64,000 nucleotides of DNA from Flagellimonas okinawensis. Its GTDB lineage: Bacteria; Bacteroidota; Bacteroidia; Flavobacteriales; Flavobacteriaceae. Positions 35,301 through 43,003 of this stretch are shown here, piece by piece. The notes beneath the pieces are model-generated. The model ran no database searches, was not told the DNA's origin, and saw nothing but the letters and a program-made list of their open reading frames with translations. Where the stretch lies: NCBI RefSeq assembly GCF_029194005.1, contig NZ_JARFVA010000003.1, forward strand, positions 1 through 64,000, in the 5' to 3' direction. The position numbers and the translations under genes were made by a program. Within the stretch, counting starts at the first letter, position 1. Each line of letters starts with the position of its first letter.

Positions 35301-36445
35301 GCAGATGCATTGAAGAACCCTGCAGGGTCCCCATTGTTACTACCGATTCGTGTATTGTCCGAAATGGCCTCTCCCAAATCCTGGATGGCCACTACATTTC
35401 TAACATTTTGTGTTTGCTGGTTCCGGTTGGTCACCCAAACTTCCAATCGGGTAATCTGCACTTGCGACCGCACCAAAGGATAAAATTCCAAGGCTCTATC
35501 ATAAGTATCCCTAAAATAATGGGCCAAGAAAAAGTGCCTGTCCTCATCGTAATCCAAAGCTGTCAGAGAAAATTCGTTGACCGTACCACCACCTTGGGCG
35601 ACCACTGTGTTATTTTGTGATCGTTGTTCAGAAAAAACTGCTGTCACGGTAGTTCTCCCAAACTGAAGCTGCGTTTTGACACCGAACAAACTTTGGGCGC
35701 CAGTGATCAGGGAACTGTTGAGCGGCATGCTCACATTACCTACTTCAATTTTTTGAATAATATCGTCCTCGGTCGGTGTATAATCCAACTTGACAAGGTT
35801 CTGAAAATCAAATGTGGCCTCGGTATCATAATTTGCGGTCACTTGCAGTCGCTCGCCTACTTTTCCCAACAAACTCAAGCTAATACGTTGATCAAAATCA
35901 AAGGAGAGATTGGTTCTGTTTCTTGGGGACAGGGCCGGATTGTCATTTTTCTGCCACAGCACGCCTAAATCCATGGCTACGGACCCTTGTGGAATCACCT
36001 CAATGGTATTTCCTCCAAAAATGGTCTCAAAAAAGTTGCTGTTCACATAGAAGTTGGGCAAAAGATTACGTCTTGCCTCTTCACTTCCTTCCTTTTTACC
36101 GGCATAGGCATCTGCCTTTTGCTTAAAATAGGATTTCATCTGTTCCTTCTCCACCAGATCATAATATTGTTGTGGTGTAAGGATCACAGGGTAATTGACA
36201 TTGAAATCACCTATGCTTTCTGTATAAACGTAAGTATTGGTCTTGGGGTCGTAGGTATACTTTGCAACAATGCTATCAGGATTTTCCATGATAAGGCGAC
36301 CAAGTTCAACCCCTGTTTTTACAGAATCTTGAACCTGTTCATTGGTTTCCTGTGCCATTAGGTTGGATATGGACAGTAAACAAACAACAAAGAAGATGTA
36401 CTTAAAACGTATTGGTTTAAGTATTGGTTTTGCCCCTTTTTTCAA
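29342..36445 (-). CDS. sprA: Type IX secretion translocon protein SprA (Sov)
   Basis: The 2367-residue outer membrane protein has a signal peptide (about 1-31, ending SNLMAQ). SprA of Flavobacterium johnsoniae is known to form a very large single-chain beta barrel that is the type IX secretion channel, needed for gliding and export of surface proteins. Marks of the family seen here are the length, MDLGVLWQKNDNPALSPRNRTNLSFDF near residue 160 (given in part), repeated aromatic/Asn-rich beta strands throughout, and a C-terminal strand ending in NTGFTLRYNFGN. The gene starts 5 bases after ruvA and is probably co-transcribed with maeB and ruvA. The other core genes (gldKLMN, porV, sprE, sprT) are not in this window. 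Confidence 0.96.
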   Translation of the reverse strand: MKKGAKPILKPIRFKYIFFVVCLLSISNLMAQETNEQVQDSVKTGVELGRLIMENPDSIVAKYTYDPKTNTYVYTESIGDFNVNYPVILTPQQYYDLVEKEQMKSYFKQKADAYAGKKEGSEEARRNLLPNFYVNSNFFETIFGGNTIEVIPQGSVAMDLGVLWQKNDNPALSPRNRTNLSFDFDQRISLSLLGKVGERLQVTANYDTEATFDFQNLVKLDYTPTEDDIIQKIEVGNVSMPLNSSLITGAQSLFGVKTQLQFGRTTVTAVFSEQRSQNNTVVAQGGGTVNEFSLTALDYDEDRHFFLAHYFRDTYDRALEFYPLVRSQVQITRLEVWVTNRNQQTQNVRNVVAIQDLGEAISDNTRIGSNNGDPAGFFNASAVATGLPQNGANSYDPNQIGSGALTQSIRDIATVESGFNIPGYNVNQGFDYAILENARKLEPGRDYEFDSQLGYISLSQSLSNDEVLGVAFQYTFNGQVYQVGEFANGGVDATTIPPNSNLIENNSLVLKLLKSNITNVQDPIWDLMMKNIYSTGAYQLSQEDFKLNILYSDPTPRNYITPVDPNAGWPVGLQDQILLSVFNLDRLNTYNDLQPGGDGFFDYVEGITVDSQSGRIIFTKVEPFGEFLFERLGGGVYDVDGDQGYNPNQRKYVFRNMYAKTKAASLQDAEKNRFQIKGRYTSQSGNGIPIGAFNVPEGSVTVTAGGRQLQEGIDYTVNYQAGTVQLLDPSLEASNTPINISVENNAVFGQQTRRFAGVNVEHKFNDKFVLGGTLLNLNERPLTQKSNYGIEPVNNTIFGLNGNFSTEIPFLTRLANKLPNIDTDVPSNLSVRGEVAFLRPNSPKNADFRGETTTYLDDFEGAQALIDIRSSLGWTLASPPVEFVNDRTGIDVGYERAKMAWYTIDPIFYTNQRPSGMSDNDISLNSTRRVFIDEVFTETDIAQGQTQVQSTLDIVYYPNEKGPYNANPNFESETPDTKWGGIMRPLSSTNFEQSNVEFVQFWVLDPYIDGETNDVNAGELVLNLGNISEDILKDGRKQYENGLPASTNNEVPRETIWGQVPSTQSLVYAFDADEANRSAQDLGLDGYDDAAEAAIYNGPAEDPALDNYQYYLNREGGILERYFDFNNTQGNSPVEVTNTNRGSTTLPDVEDIDRDLTMNTVNSYYEYRIQIKPNTTIDDQYVTDIREGQTPTLPNGTQLNRRWIQYKIPLSDFTDAVGGISDFRSISFMRMYLTGFSDDVVLRFATLDLVRGDWRTYTNSLQPDVDNDPSDDATVTDVNTVNIEENYGRQPIPYVLPPGVIREQLNNNNTIIRQNEQSLSFVVENLESQDARGVFKNVNIDVRQYKRLKMFMHAEKLFNTDYSDNDTPLVGFLRIGTDFSENFYQIELPLQFTSYGATSPDEIWPDVNEIDVALSDLNKVKSKGISDQTLNEINYYEIVNGEAVPVDEFAPRTLGTLRIGIRGNPSLGSIRGMMVGIKNIDDIPARGEVWFNELRLAGLENNGGWAATAALDANMADFANVTATGSRSTSGFGSIDQTPTERALEDAISYDVVTNVNVGQLFPKKWNLQLPFNYGISETLITPEFDPVYDDLRLDDRIAAAATAEEAETIKEQAEDYTKRTSINLIGVRKNRGEEAEENFFDVENFTFNYSYNETDHRDFEVAELRDQNVSTGFVYNHNFRPAPVAPFAKKDSMLTGKYWQWLKDLNFNALPTSLSVNANYNRSFNQQRYRDVLEPGVDALELPLLQQRNYLFNWQYALNYSLTKSLRLNLTASNNNIVRNYFNVDDDRDSGINQALDLWDGFFDIGEPNRHAQQMQLNYELPFSKIPFLNFINAQYTYTSNFDWQRGGDALLEVAGEHINTVQNASTHNITANMSMQRLYDFLGLKKRDGKVTANQAAVRRDKAGNPANGAEPDGPRKTGKGFNTLVDVLTMVKRVNVNYSENRGTVLPGYTQSIGFIGTTRPTLGFVFGSQADVRFEAARNGWLTDYPEYSNQFMQNTNKQLNITATAQPTQDLTIDLSADRNYMSSSQESYSPEEWMNGLDGLVNEMGNFSISTMMIGTVFSKSDEFDSETFEQFKQNRITIANRLVSDRGEAPGELDEDGFPQRYGKTQQDVLLPAFFAAYTGQDAERVNMDAFREIPIPNWNIKYTGLMKNRWFKRKFKRFSLSHGYRAAYSVNSFQTNLERQNTTIDAETADWLPKTLINNVVLTDEFSPLMRVDFEMQNSFSFLAEVRTSRTLSLSFDNNLLTEINGNEYTVGLGYRFKDVKFVTNIGGEKTRLKGDLNLKADISLRDNITIIRNLDIDNNQITSGQRLMSLKFTADYALSKSLNALFFYDHSFSEFAVSTAFPQTTINTGFTLRYNFGN

Positions 36446-36450
36446 ACTAG

Positions 36451-37032
36451 TTACAAATTTTTCAGCGCCTGTTTAATAATGTTCTCTACGCTTAACGAAG
36501 TATCTTGGGAAAGTACCTTGTCCACTACCTTTTCAGATTGCTTTCTGGTAAAACCAAGAACCTCTAATGCAGATAACGCTTCTTCTTTATTTGTATTGTT
36601 TGATTGTTGTGAAACTTCACCTATGTCGTACACTTTTAAAATCTTGTCCTTTAGGTCCAAGATTACGCGTTGGGCGGTTTTCGCTCCAATCCCTTTTACA
36701 GACTGGATTGTGGGCACATCACCATTGGCTATGGCATCCCTAACATCGGCCGGTGAAAGAGAGGATAGCATGGTCCGTGCCGTACTTGCTCCAACACCGG
36801 AAACGGATATCAACAAACGGAACACTTCTCGTTCGGCACGTTCTGCAAATCCGAACAGGGTATGGGAATCTTCCTTTACCAATAGATCCGTATAAATGAA
36901 AATGTTTTCTTCATCCTTCAACAAGGAGAAGGTATGTAGGGAAATGTTCAAAAAATAGCCTATTCCATTGCACTCAACAATGGCATAAGTTGGATTTTTC
37001 TCTACTAACTTTCCTCTTAAATGGGTGATCAT
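36451..37032 (-). CDS. ruvA: Holliday junction DNA helicase subunit RuvA
   Basis: The 193-residue protein has an N-terminal OB domain (MITHLRGKLVEKNPTYAIVECNGIGY), two helix-hairpin-helix motifs (LLISVSGVGASTA and IQSVKGIGAKTAQRVILDLKDK) and a C-terminal RuvB-binding domain. RuvA tetramers hold Holliday junctions while RuvB rings (encoded at 44290-45312) drive branch migration. The frame extends 23 codons upstream into the malic enzyme gene, but the ATG at 37032 is the family start. It lies 19 bases after maeB and 5 bases before sprA. Confidence 0.97.
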   Translation of the reverse strand: MITHLRGKLVEKNPTYAIVECNGIGYFLNISLHTFSLLKDEENIFIYTDLLVKEDSHTLFGFAERAEREVFRLLISVSGVGASTARTMLSSLSPADVRDAIANGDVPTIQSVKGIGAKTAQRVILDLKDKILKVYDIGEVSQQSNNTNKEEALSALEVLGFTRKQSEKVVDKVLSQDTSLSVENIIKQALKNL

Positions 37033-37051
37033 TTCCTGTCTCGTTGATATG

Positions 37052-39349
37052 TTAATTTGCCTGCATTTTGGCCTTTCTTCGCTTCTCGCGTTCCTGGGCA
37101 TCGATTACGGCCACTGCTGCCATGTTCACCATTTCATCCACACTGGCACCCAATTGCAAAATATGGGCAGCCCTGGTAAGTCCGACCATGATAGGACCTA
37201 TGGAATCGGCATTGTTCAGGCCTTTCAAAAGTTTGTAGGTAATGTTGGCCGACTCGAGATTGGGAAATACCAAAGTGTTGACCTTTTTACCGGAGATCTT
37301 AGAAAACGGGAAGTTCTTATTGCTCATTTCGGGGTCAAGGGCAAAATCAGTTTGAATCTCGCCGTCCACCACCAAATCTGGATTCCTTTCGTGCAACAAT
37401 TTTACGGCCTCCCTAACCTTTTGGGCATTAGGATGGCTGGAGGAGCCGAAGTTGGCATAGGAAAGTAGAGCCATTACGGGATTAAACCCGAATGTTTTGG
37501 CCACATTGGCCGTCATTTGGGCAATCTCCGCCAACTCTTCTGCATTGGGGTCGATATTGATGGAAGTATCCGCCAAGAATAGCGGTCCCCTATCGGTGAT
37601 CATAATGTTTACGGTGCTTGCATTCTGAACATTTTTGGCCCTGCCCAATACTTCAAAGACCGGGCGGAGGACTTTTGGGTAGGCCCTTGAATAACCGGAT
37701 ATCATTCCATCGGCATCCCCTTCTTTGAGCATCATGGCACCAAAGTAGTTTCGCTTGCCCATGTTTACCCTTGCACTGTATTTTGTTTCGCCCTTTCGTT
37801 GTCTGGACTCCCATAACTTAAGGGCATAACGTGTTCTCATTTCACTGAACTCATCAGACCGAGGATCTATTATCGGAACTTCGGCATCAAACTCCAGTTC
37901 TTTTTTCAAATGCTCAATGATTTCTTTGTTCCCAAGAAGAATGGGGATGGCAATTCCCTCATCATGTACAATTTGCGCGGCCTTCATCACATCCAACAAT
38001 TCTGCTTCCGCGAACACGATTCGTTTTGGGTTGACCTTGGCCCTGTTGTGAAGCAATCGAACCACTTTGTTATCGTTGCCCGATCTTTGATAAAGCTCCT
38101 CCTCATATCTTTGCCAATCCTGTATGGGGAATTTGGCCACTCCGCTTTCCATGGCCGCTTTGGCCACTGCCGGAGGAATTGTGGTAATCAATCTGGGATC
38201 GAACGGTTTTGGGATAATGTAATTTCTGCCAAACGTCAAACGGGTTGCATCGTATGCAATGTTCACCTGTTCTGGCACAGGCTCACGGGTAAGATCGGCC
38301 AAGGCCCTTACCGCTGCCATCTTCATTTCTTCATTGATCTTGGTAGCCCGTACATCCAGGGCACCCCTAAAAATAAATGGAAACCCGAGCACATTGTTCA
38401 CCTGATTGGGATGATCGGAACGTCCGGTTGCCATAATGATATCTTTTCTGGTCTTACATGCCAGATTGTACTCAATTTCTGGATTTGGATTGGCCATTGC
38501 AAATACAATGGGATTCTCGGCCATGGAGTTAAGCATTTCCGGCGAAACGATATCCGCAATGGAAAGTCCAATGAACACATCGGAATCCTTCATGGCATCC
38601 TCTAGGGTATCAATTTTTCTGTCCGTAGCGAACTCCTTCTTCTCTTCACTGAGATTTTCTCTGTCGCTTCTTATGACACCTTTACTGTCCAACATCACAA
38701 TATTCTCGGCCAAGGCACCGAATGCTTTGTACAATTTGGTACAGGAAACGGCAGCGGCACCTGCTCCGCTAACCACTATTTTCACCTCTTCAATCTTTTT
38801 GTCGGCAATTTCCAAGGCATTGAGCAAAGCTGCAGCAGAAATTATCGCGGTACCATGCTGATCGTCGTGCATAACGGGGATATCGAGCTCCTCCTTGAGT
38901 CTGCGTTCGATTTCAAATGCTTCGGGCGCCTTGATATCTTCAAGGTTGATTCCCCCGAATGTGGGAGCAATGGTCTTGACGGTCTCAATAAAACGATCGA
39001 CATCGGTAGTGTCCAATTCCACATCAATTCCATCGATGTCAGCAAATATTTTGAAGAGCAAGCTTTTCCCTTCCATTACGGGCTTAGAGGCTTCAGGACC
39101 TATATTTCCAAGACCCAAGACTGCCGTTCCATTGGATATAACTGCAACTATATTCCCCTTTGCGGTATACTTGTATACGTCGTCCTTGTTCTTTTCAATC
39201 TCCAGACAAGGCTCTGCTACTCCAGGCGAGTAAGCCAAGGCCAAATCTCGTTGTGTGGAATATGGTTTTGTAGGTACGATCTTAATTTTTCCCGGTTGGG
39301 GCTTTGCGTGGTACAACAATGCCTCCCGTCTTTGCTTTTCCTTGCTCAT
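37052..39349 (-). CDS. maeB: NADP-dependent malic enzyme with phosphotransacetylase-like domain (MaeB type)
   Basis: The 765-residue protein has an N-terminal malic enzyme (about 10-430) with YSPGVAEPCLEI, the catalytic-site region HDDQHGTAIISAAAL and nucleotide-binding VVSGAGAAAVSC. A C-terminal phosphate acetyl/butyryl transferase-like domain (about 440-760) includes GMISGYSRAYPKVLRP-type and FALDPEMSNKNFPFS segments. It converts malate to pyruvate and CO2 with reduction of NADP; in E. coli MaeB the C-terminal part is regulatory, not catalytic. It is probably the first gene of maeB-ruvA-sprA. No confident promoter is seen in the 127-base gap upstream. Confidence 0.96.
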   Translation of the reverse strand: MSKEKQRREALLYHAKPQPGKIKIVPTKPYSTQRDLALAYSPGVAEPCLEIEKNKDDVYKYTAKGNIVAVISNGTAVLGLGNIGPEASKPVMEGKSLLFKIFADIDGIDVELDTTDVDRFIETVKTIAPTFGGINLEDIKAPEAFEIERRLKEELDIPVMHDDQHGTAIISAAALLNALEIADKKIEEVKIVVSGAGAAAVSCTKLYKAFGALAENIVMLDSKGVIRSDRENLSEEKKEFATDRKIDTLEDAMKDSDVFIGLSIADIVSPEMLNSMAENPIVFAMANPNPEIEYNLACKTRKDIIMATGRSDHPNQVNNVLGFPFIFRGALDVRATKINEEMKMAAVRALADLTREPVPEQVNIAYDATRLTFGRNYIIPKPFDPRLITTIPPAVAKAAMESGVAKFPIQDWQRYEEELYQRSGNDNKVVRLLHNRAKVNPKRIVFAEAELLDVMKAAQIVHDEGIAIPILLGNKEIIEHLKKELEFDAEVPIIDPRSDEFSEMRTRYALKLWESRQRKGETKYSARVNMGKRNYFGAMMLKEGDADGMISGYSRAYPKVLRPVFEVLGRAKNVQNASTVNIMITDRGPLFLADTSINIDPNAEELAEIAQMTANVAKTFGFNPVMALLSYANFGSSSHPNAQKVREAVKLLHERNPDLVVDGEIQTDFALDPEMSNKNFPFSKISGKKVNTLVFPNLESANITYKLLKGLNNADSIGPIMVGLTRAAHILQLGASVDEMVNMAAVAVIDAQEREKRRKAKMQAN

Positions 39350-39476
39350 ATTTTCAAAAATGAATTGGTAAAGTTAGGACATTCATCGGTTTTATCTTAA
39401 AATCCAAAGAATCAATTTAAAGATAGGTTGCGATTGAAAGATTCAACCCATAGTCAACCATCTGCCATTGCTGGAT

Positions 39477-40802
39477 TTAGGCATCCAAAGAATACTCGTC
39501 CTTGGCTTTGGACACATTGAGCCGCATGGCCAAAACCGCGGCAAGGGTAAAAAATACCGCCGCAAAGAGCATGGCATTTACAGAATTGCCCCCCAATAGG
39601 TTTTTGAATATCGGTCCAAATGTAAGTGTTTCGATTCCCATGGGGATAACGATCATCATATTCAAAATACCCATGTACACTCCCCTTCGCTCCTGTGGGA
39701 CCACTTTGGATACCATACTGTACGGAATACCCATCATAGCTGCCCACCCGATTCCAAAAAGAACCATGGGAAACAACACAAAGACAGGATCTTGAATAAA
39801 GGGTATGGTAAACAGTGCCACAGCGGTTCCCAATAAACTCAATGCGTAGACTTTTTTACCACCAAAGCGCATGGTAAGCGGCACCAAGACCAAGGCAACC
39901 ACAGCCGTGACCACATTATAGGTCGTGCTCATTTTGGCCGCTTGGGCCGCCGCTTCCGAGGTATCATAACCCAAGGAGACCCTAAACAAAGGTGTTATAT
40001 ATTGCCAATACACAAAAAGGGCGTACCATTGAAACAAGTATACCGCAGAGAGTTTCCACATAAATTTGGGCATCTCCTTCACGGCATGGATAATTTCTAC
40101 AAAAGGCACCTTTACGCGCTCTGCAAAGGGCAATGCTTTATGCTTGTTGATCTCTGCCAACTCCTCATCCGTAGGTGGAATCTCAGGCGTTTTTAAAACG
40201 GACCATAAAATAGTAACTATGGAAAGGAACGACCCTATAAAAAAGGAGTAATACAACCATTTGGGAACAGCCCCCTCGACCTCTTGCCCACCTCCGAACC
40301 AATCTTGGAACAAAAAGATGGATGCATTGGCCAAAAGTATACCAGCTCCCACAAACAGACTTTGCATTTGGTATCCAATACTAAATTGTGACTCTGGCAG
40401 TTTATCTCCAACAAATGCACGGTAAGGTTCCATGGCCATATTGTTGCCTACGTCCAAAATCCATAATAATCCCACTGCGAACCATAGGGCGGGACTCAAT
40501 GGAAAAGCAAACAGGCATAGACTGCCCATCAGTGCTCCGATCAAAAAGAAAGGCTTTCTCCTACCCCAACGAGGTGACCAGGTTTTATCGGACACCGCTC
40601 CGATAATGGGTTGCACGATCAATCCTGTAACGGGACCTGCGATATTTAAGATAGGAAGCATTTCTTCTGTTGCCCCCAAAAAAAGAAATATTGGATTTAT
40701 GGCACTCTGTTGTAAACCAAAACTGTATTGGATCCCAAGAAATCCAACGTTCATATTAAAAATTTGCCAAAAGCTTAATTTGGGTTTTTTGATCTTGATC
40801 AT
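39477..40802 (-). CDS. MFS transporter of the SLC45/GPH sugar type
   Basis: The 441-residue protein has twelve membrane segments. The loop between TM2 and TM3 carries SDKTWSPRWGRRKPF, and TM1-2 has NVGFLGIQYSFGLQQSAINPIF, as in disaccharide:cation symporters of the SLC45/sucrose-maltose group. Bacteroidota homologues are often found in maltose or starch loci, but no sugar-degrading gene is adjacent here, so the substrate is not assigned. It lies alone, with gaps of about 130 bases on both sides. Confidence 0.88.
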   Translation of the reverse strand: MIKIKKPKLSFWQIFNMNVGFLGIQYSFGLQQSAINPIFLFLGATEEMLPILNIAGPVTGLIVQPIIGAVSDKTWSPRWGRRKPFFLIGALMGSLCLFAFPLSPALWFAVGLLWILDVGNNMAMEPYRAFVGDKLPESQFSIGYQMQSLFVGAGILLANASIFLFQDWFGGGQEVEGAVPKWLYYSFFIGSFLSIVTILWSVLKTPEIPPTDEELAEINKHKALPFAERVKVPFVEIIHAVKEMPKFMWKLSAVYLFQWYALFVYWQYITPLFRVSLGYDTSEAAAQAAKMSTTYNVVTAVVALVLVPLTMRFGGKKVYALSLLGTAVALFTIPFIQDPVFVLFPMVLFGIGWAAMMGIPYSMVSKVVPQERRGVYMGILNMMIVIPMGIETLTFGPIFKNLLGGNSVNAMLFAAVFFTLAAVLAMRLNVSKAKDEYSLDA

Positions 40803-40930
40803 GCGGTGGGTTTAGCTAGTCATCAATATATAGCCTCAAAAAATATGAATCTTTCAAGAATACAGTCCAATATAGTGTTTTTTCCTTTTGGAGTCTACAT
40901 TTGGATAATTTTGAACCTTTCTGAGATACA

Positions 40931-41851
40931 TTATTTACCCAGAAAATCAATGTTTCGCTTTAAACCAGAAAGTTTGGTACGTTTAACCGCGGACTTTTTG
41001 AAGACTTTTTTGAAGACATCTTCTGTAATCTCTTGCCAATCCTTCTTGGTGAACGCCAATAGGTCTGGGTGTGGATCGAATAATGGCTCACGATGTGGTT
41101 TTGAAAAACGGTTCCAAGGGCATACATCCTGACAAACATCGCATCCAAACATCCAACCATCCAATTTCCCTTGAAACTCGGAAGGGATTTGATCTTTTAA
41201 TTCTATAGTGAGATACGATATACATCTACTTCCATCTACGACATATGGCTGTACAATTGCCTCTGTTGGACAAGCATCTATGCAAGCGGTACATGTTCCA
41301 CAGTGATCGGTAACGGGAGTATCATATTCCAGTTCAAGGTCCACAATGAGCTCTGCCACAAAATAAAAGGAGCCCACTTGCTGGGTCAAGAGATTACTGT
41401 TTTTACCGATCCAGCCCAAGCCACTTTTGGCGGCCCAAGCCTTATCCAATACTGGAGCGGAATCCACAAAGGCCCTACCATGGACATCCCCGATCTTATC
41501 CTGAATAAAATGGAGTAGGCTCTTCAACTTATCCTTTATCACAAAGTGATAATCGGTACCGTAGGCATATTTGGAGATTTTAAAGGAGTCGGGGTTTTGT
41601 TCCTCTTCAGGAAAATAATTCAACAAAACGGAAATCACCGATTTGGAGCCCTCTACCAATTTGGTCGGGTCCAAACGCTTGTCAAAATGGTTCTCCATAT
41701 ACCCCATCTCCCCGTTCATATTTCGTTCAAGCCAATTTTCCAATCGGGGCGCCTCTTCCTCTAAGAACTCGGCCTTGGAAATACCACACGACAAAAAACC
41801 GAGGCGTTTGGCCTCGGTCTTTATCAAATGTGTCCTTTCTTTAAAATTCAT
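40931..41851 (-). CDS. queG: Epoxyqueuosine reductase QueG
   Basis: The 306-residue enzyme performs the last step of queuosine synthesis on tRNA, reducing epoxyqueuosine with cobalamin and two [4Fe-4S] clusters. The cluster ligands are [16 protein letters not shown] (about 190-205) and [10 protein letters not shown] (about 240-250). The N-terminal [11 protein letters not shown] and the [10 protein letters not shown] segment are family marks. Codons 12-20 contain an intrinsic-terminator-like sequence on the coding strand (see 41793-41818). Start: the ATG at 41851 gives the conserved N-terminus. It lies 43 bases downstream of the DsrE-like gene. Confidence 0.96.
   Translation of the reverse strand: MNFKERTHLIKTEAKRLGFLSCGISKAEFLEEEAPRLENWLERNMNGEMGYMENHFDKRLDPTKLVEGSKSVISVLLNYFPEEEQNPDSFKISKYAYGTDYHFVIKDKLKSLLHFIQDKIGDVHGRAFVDSAPVLDKAWAAKSGLGWIGKNSNLLTQQVGSFYFVAELIVDLELEYDTPVTDHCGTCTACIDACPTEAIVQPYVVDGSRCISYLTIELKDQIPSEFQGKLDGWMFGCDVCQDVCPWNRFSKPHREPLFDPHPDLLAFTKKDWQEITEDVFKKVFKKSAVKRTKLSGLKRNIDFLGK
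41793..41818 (-). terminator. Intrinsic-terminator-like hairpin inside the 5' codons of queG
   Basis: On the minus strand ACCGAGGC (41818-41811), loop CAAAC, GCCTCGGT (41805-41798), then TTTTTG. This is a perfect 8-pair GC-rich stem followed by a T-run. The same bases encode TEAKRLGFL of QueG, a conserved part of the protein. It lies 77 bases after the DsrE-like gene stop, so it could end the tsdA/DsrE transcript or attenuate queG. Confidence 0.6.
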
Positions 41852-41894
41852 GCCATAAAGTTAATCGATATAAAATACTAAACCGAAAACTGTT

Positions 41895-42305
41895 TTATTT
41901 GGCTTCCTTGATATAGCCCCAACCAGCTTTTTGCTTTAGGACTATCTCCATGATACCATCTGGCACGGACCCTATACCCGGAATTAAATCGGTGGCATCC
42001 ATTTTATGCCGTTTCATGGTCTGTTCACAGACCACCACCTCCACATTCTTTTTTTGAAGGGCGGCTTCCAAGTTTTTGCTGGCGGCAGATAACTTTTTAT
42101 CCACCATCTGAATTGCGCCACTGTAAATGACCATTTCAAAACTTGAATCGGGATATGCCTCAGCCATTAGTATCAGATGCTTAGCAGCCGTTTTGTGTAC
42201 ATCAGTATCGCTACTGGTTACATCAAACACTACTTTGATGGGTTCATGCTGTGCCAGTGCTATTGCTGACACCATTAATAAAAAACAGAAAATTAGATTC
42301 TTCAT
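41895..42305 (-). CDS. Exported DsrE-family protein (small)
   Basis: The 136-residue protein has a signal peptide (1-18, ending IALAQ) and a DsrE/DsrF-like domain (about 22-133): VVFDVTSSDTDVHKTAAKHL, then EMVIYSGAIQMV, then VEVVVCEQTMKRHKM with Cys93 at the position of the sulfur-carrying cysteine, and PGIGSVPDGIMEIVLKQKAGWGYIK at the end (cited in parts). Exported DsrE-like proteins are known, but their biochemistry is poorly understood. The frame extends upstream, but the ATG at 42305 starts the signal peptide, 2 bases after the preceding gene. It follows a Tat-exported homologue and a TsdA-like cytochrome, which suggests periplasmic sulfur chemistry (inference). Confidence 0.82.
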   Translation of the reverse strand: MKNLIFCFLLMVSAIALAQHEPIKVVFDVTSSDTDVHKTAAKHLILMAEAYPDSSFEMVIYSGAIQMVDKKLSAASKNLEAALQKKNVEVVVCEQTMKRHKMDATDLIPGIGSVPDGIMEIVLKQKAGWGYIKEAK

Positions 42306-42307
42306 GC

Positions 42308-42991
42308 TCAAATGGTATTTCCTGCAAATATGTATCCGCAGCCTTCTTCCTGTGCCCTTCCAAGGGCCCATACCCCAGAGGGGACAACCTGGATGCCCGG
42401 CAATACACCTTCCTTCCACTCCTGATATACGGCGTTGGCGTCGGTCCCAGCCTGCTGGGCCGCTGCGCCACTATATACCTGCAAGGCTAGGTTACATACG
42501 CAGAACATTGCCCCGCGCCCCATCATTTCCTTGATACCCTGTATCACCGGCAAGGGAAAATCTCCCGCTTGCGGTTCGTAGTAGGGGTTTCTGTCATACG
42601 GGGTTCCATCTGTTTTTTTTACATGGAACATTTCTCCCAATGGATATTTTTTCCAGAGGTCTGTATGCAATGCAAAAGGTATGGCATCGTGCCTTAAAAC
42701 CGTCATGGCCGTTACCTCTTCATCCGAGGCTCCCATTTCATTGTTGGAAAGATAGTATGCCCAATTCCAAATTATAGGAAACCCGTGGTGTGGGTAGGAA
42801 CCATCGTAGACCACTCTGTGTTTTCCCTTAATGGTTTTCATCCATGCCTCTGCATCATTCATCTCCAAATGGTCAAAAGTTGTCATATCTGCCCATACTG
42901 GATGGGTAAAAGCCGATAATGTGGACGCAGTGGCACCCAGCATCATCGCTCCCATAAAATTTCGTCGCGATGTTGTTTGTGTAGTTTTCAT
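42308..42991 (-). CDS. Tat-exported DsrE-like protein (large)
   Basis: The 227-residue protein has a twin-arginine signal SRRNFMGAMM (Arg9-Arg10) with a hydrophobic stretch to about residue 34 (PVWA). The remainder looks like a diverged DsrE fold: KHRVVYDGSYPHHGFPIIWNW, TVLRHDAIPFALH, GRGAMFCVCNLALQVYSG (Cys164 and Cys166), and a C-terminal PGIQVVPSGVWALGRAQEEG that parallels the PGIGSVPDGI end of the next gene. The twin-arginine signal suggests export in folded form, perhaps with a cofactor. I do not know an experimentally studied homologue. It lies between the TsdA-like gene (12 bases) and the small DsrE gene (2 bases). Confidence 0.75.
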   Translation of the reverse strand: MKTTQTTSRRNFMGAMMLGATASTLSAFTHPVWADMTTFDHLEMNDAEAWMKTIKGKHRVVYDGSYPHHGFPIIWNWAYYLSNNEMGASDEEVTAMTVLRHDAIPFALHTDLWKKYPLGEMFHVKKTDGTPYDRNPYYEPQAGDFPLPVIQGIKEMMGRGAMFCVCNLALQVYSGAAAQQAGTDANAVYQEWKEGVLPGIQVVPSGVWALGRAQEEGCGYIFAGNTI

Positions 42992-43003
42992 TGTTGCTTG
43001 TGT

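Noticed and set aside
29673..36361. Many plus-strand open frames of 60-345 codons opposite sprA
   Set aside because: They lie inside a continuous 2367-codon minus-strand gene, show no recognisable domain, and start at random positions.
41895..42419. Longer DsrE reading frame reaching into the Tat-protein gene
   Set aside because: The added 38 residues overlap the preceding gene; the ATG at 42305 starts a normal signal peptide.
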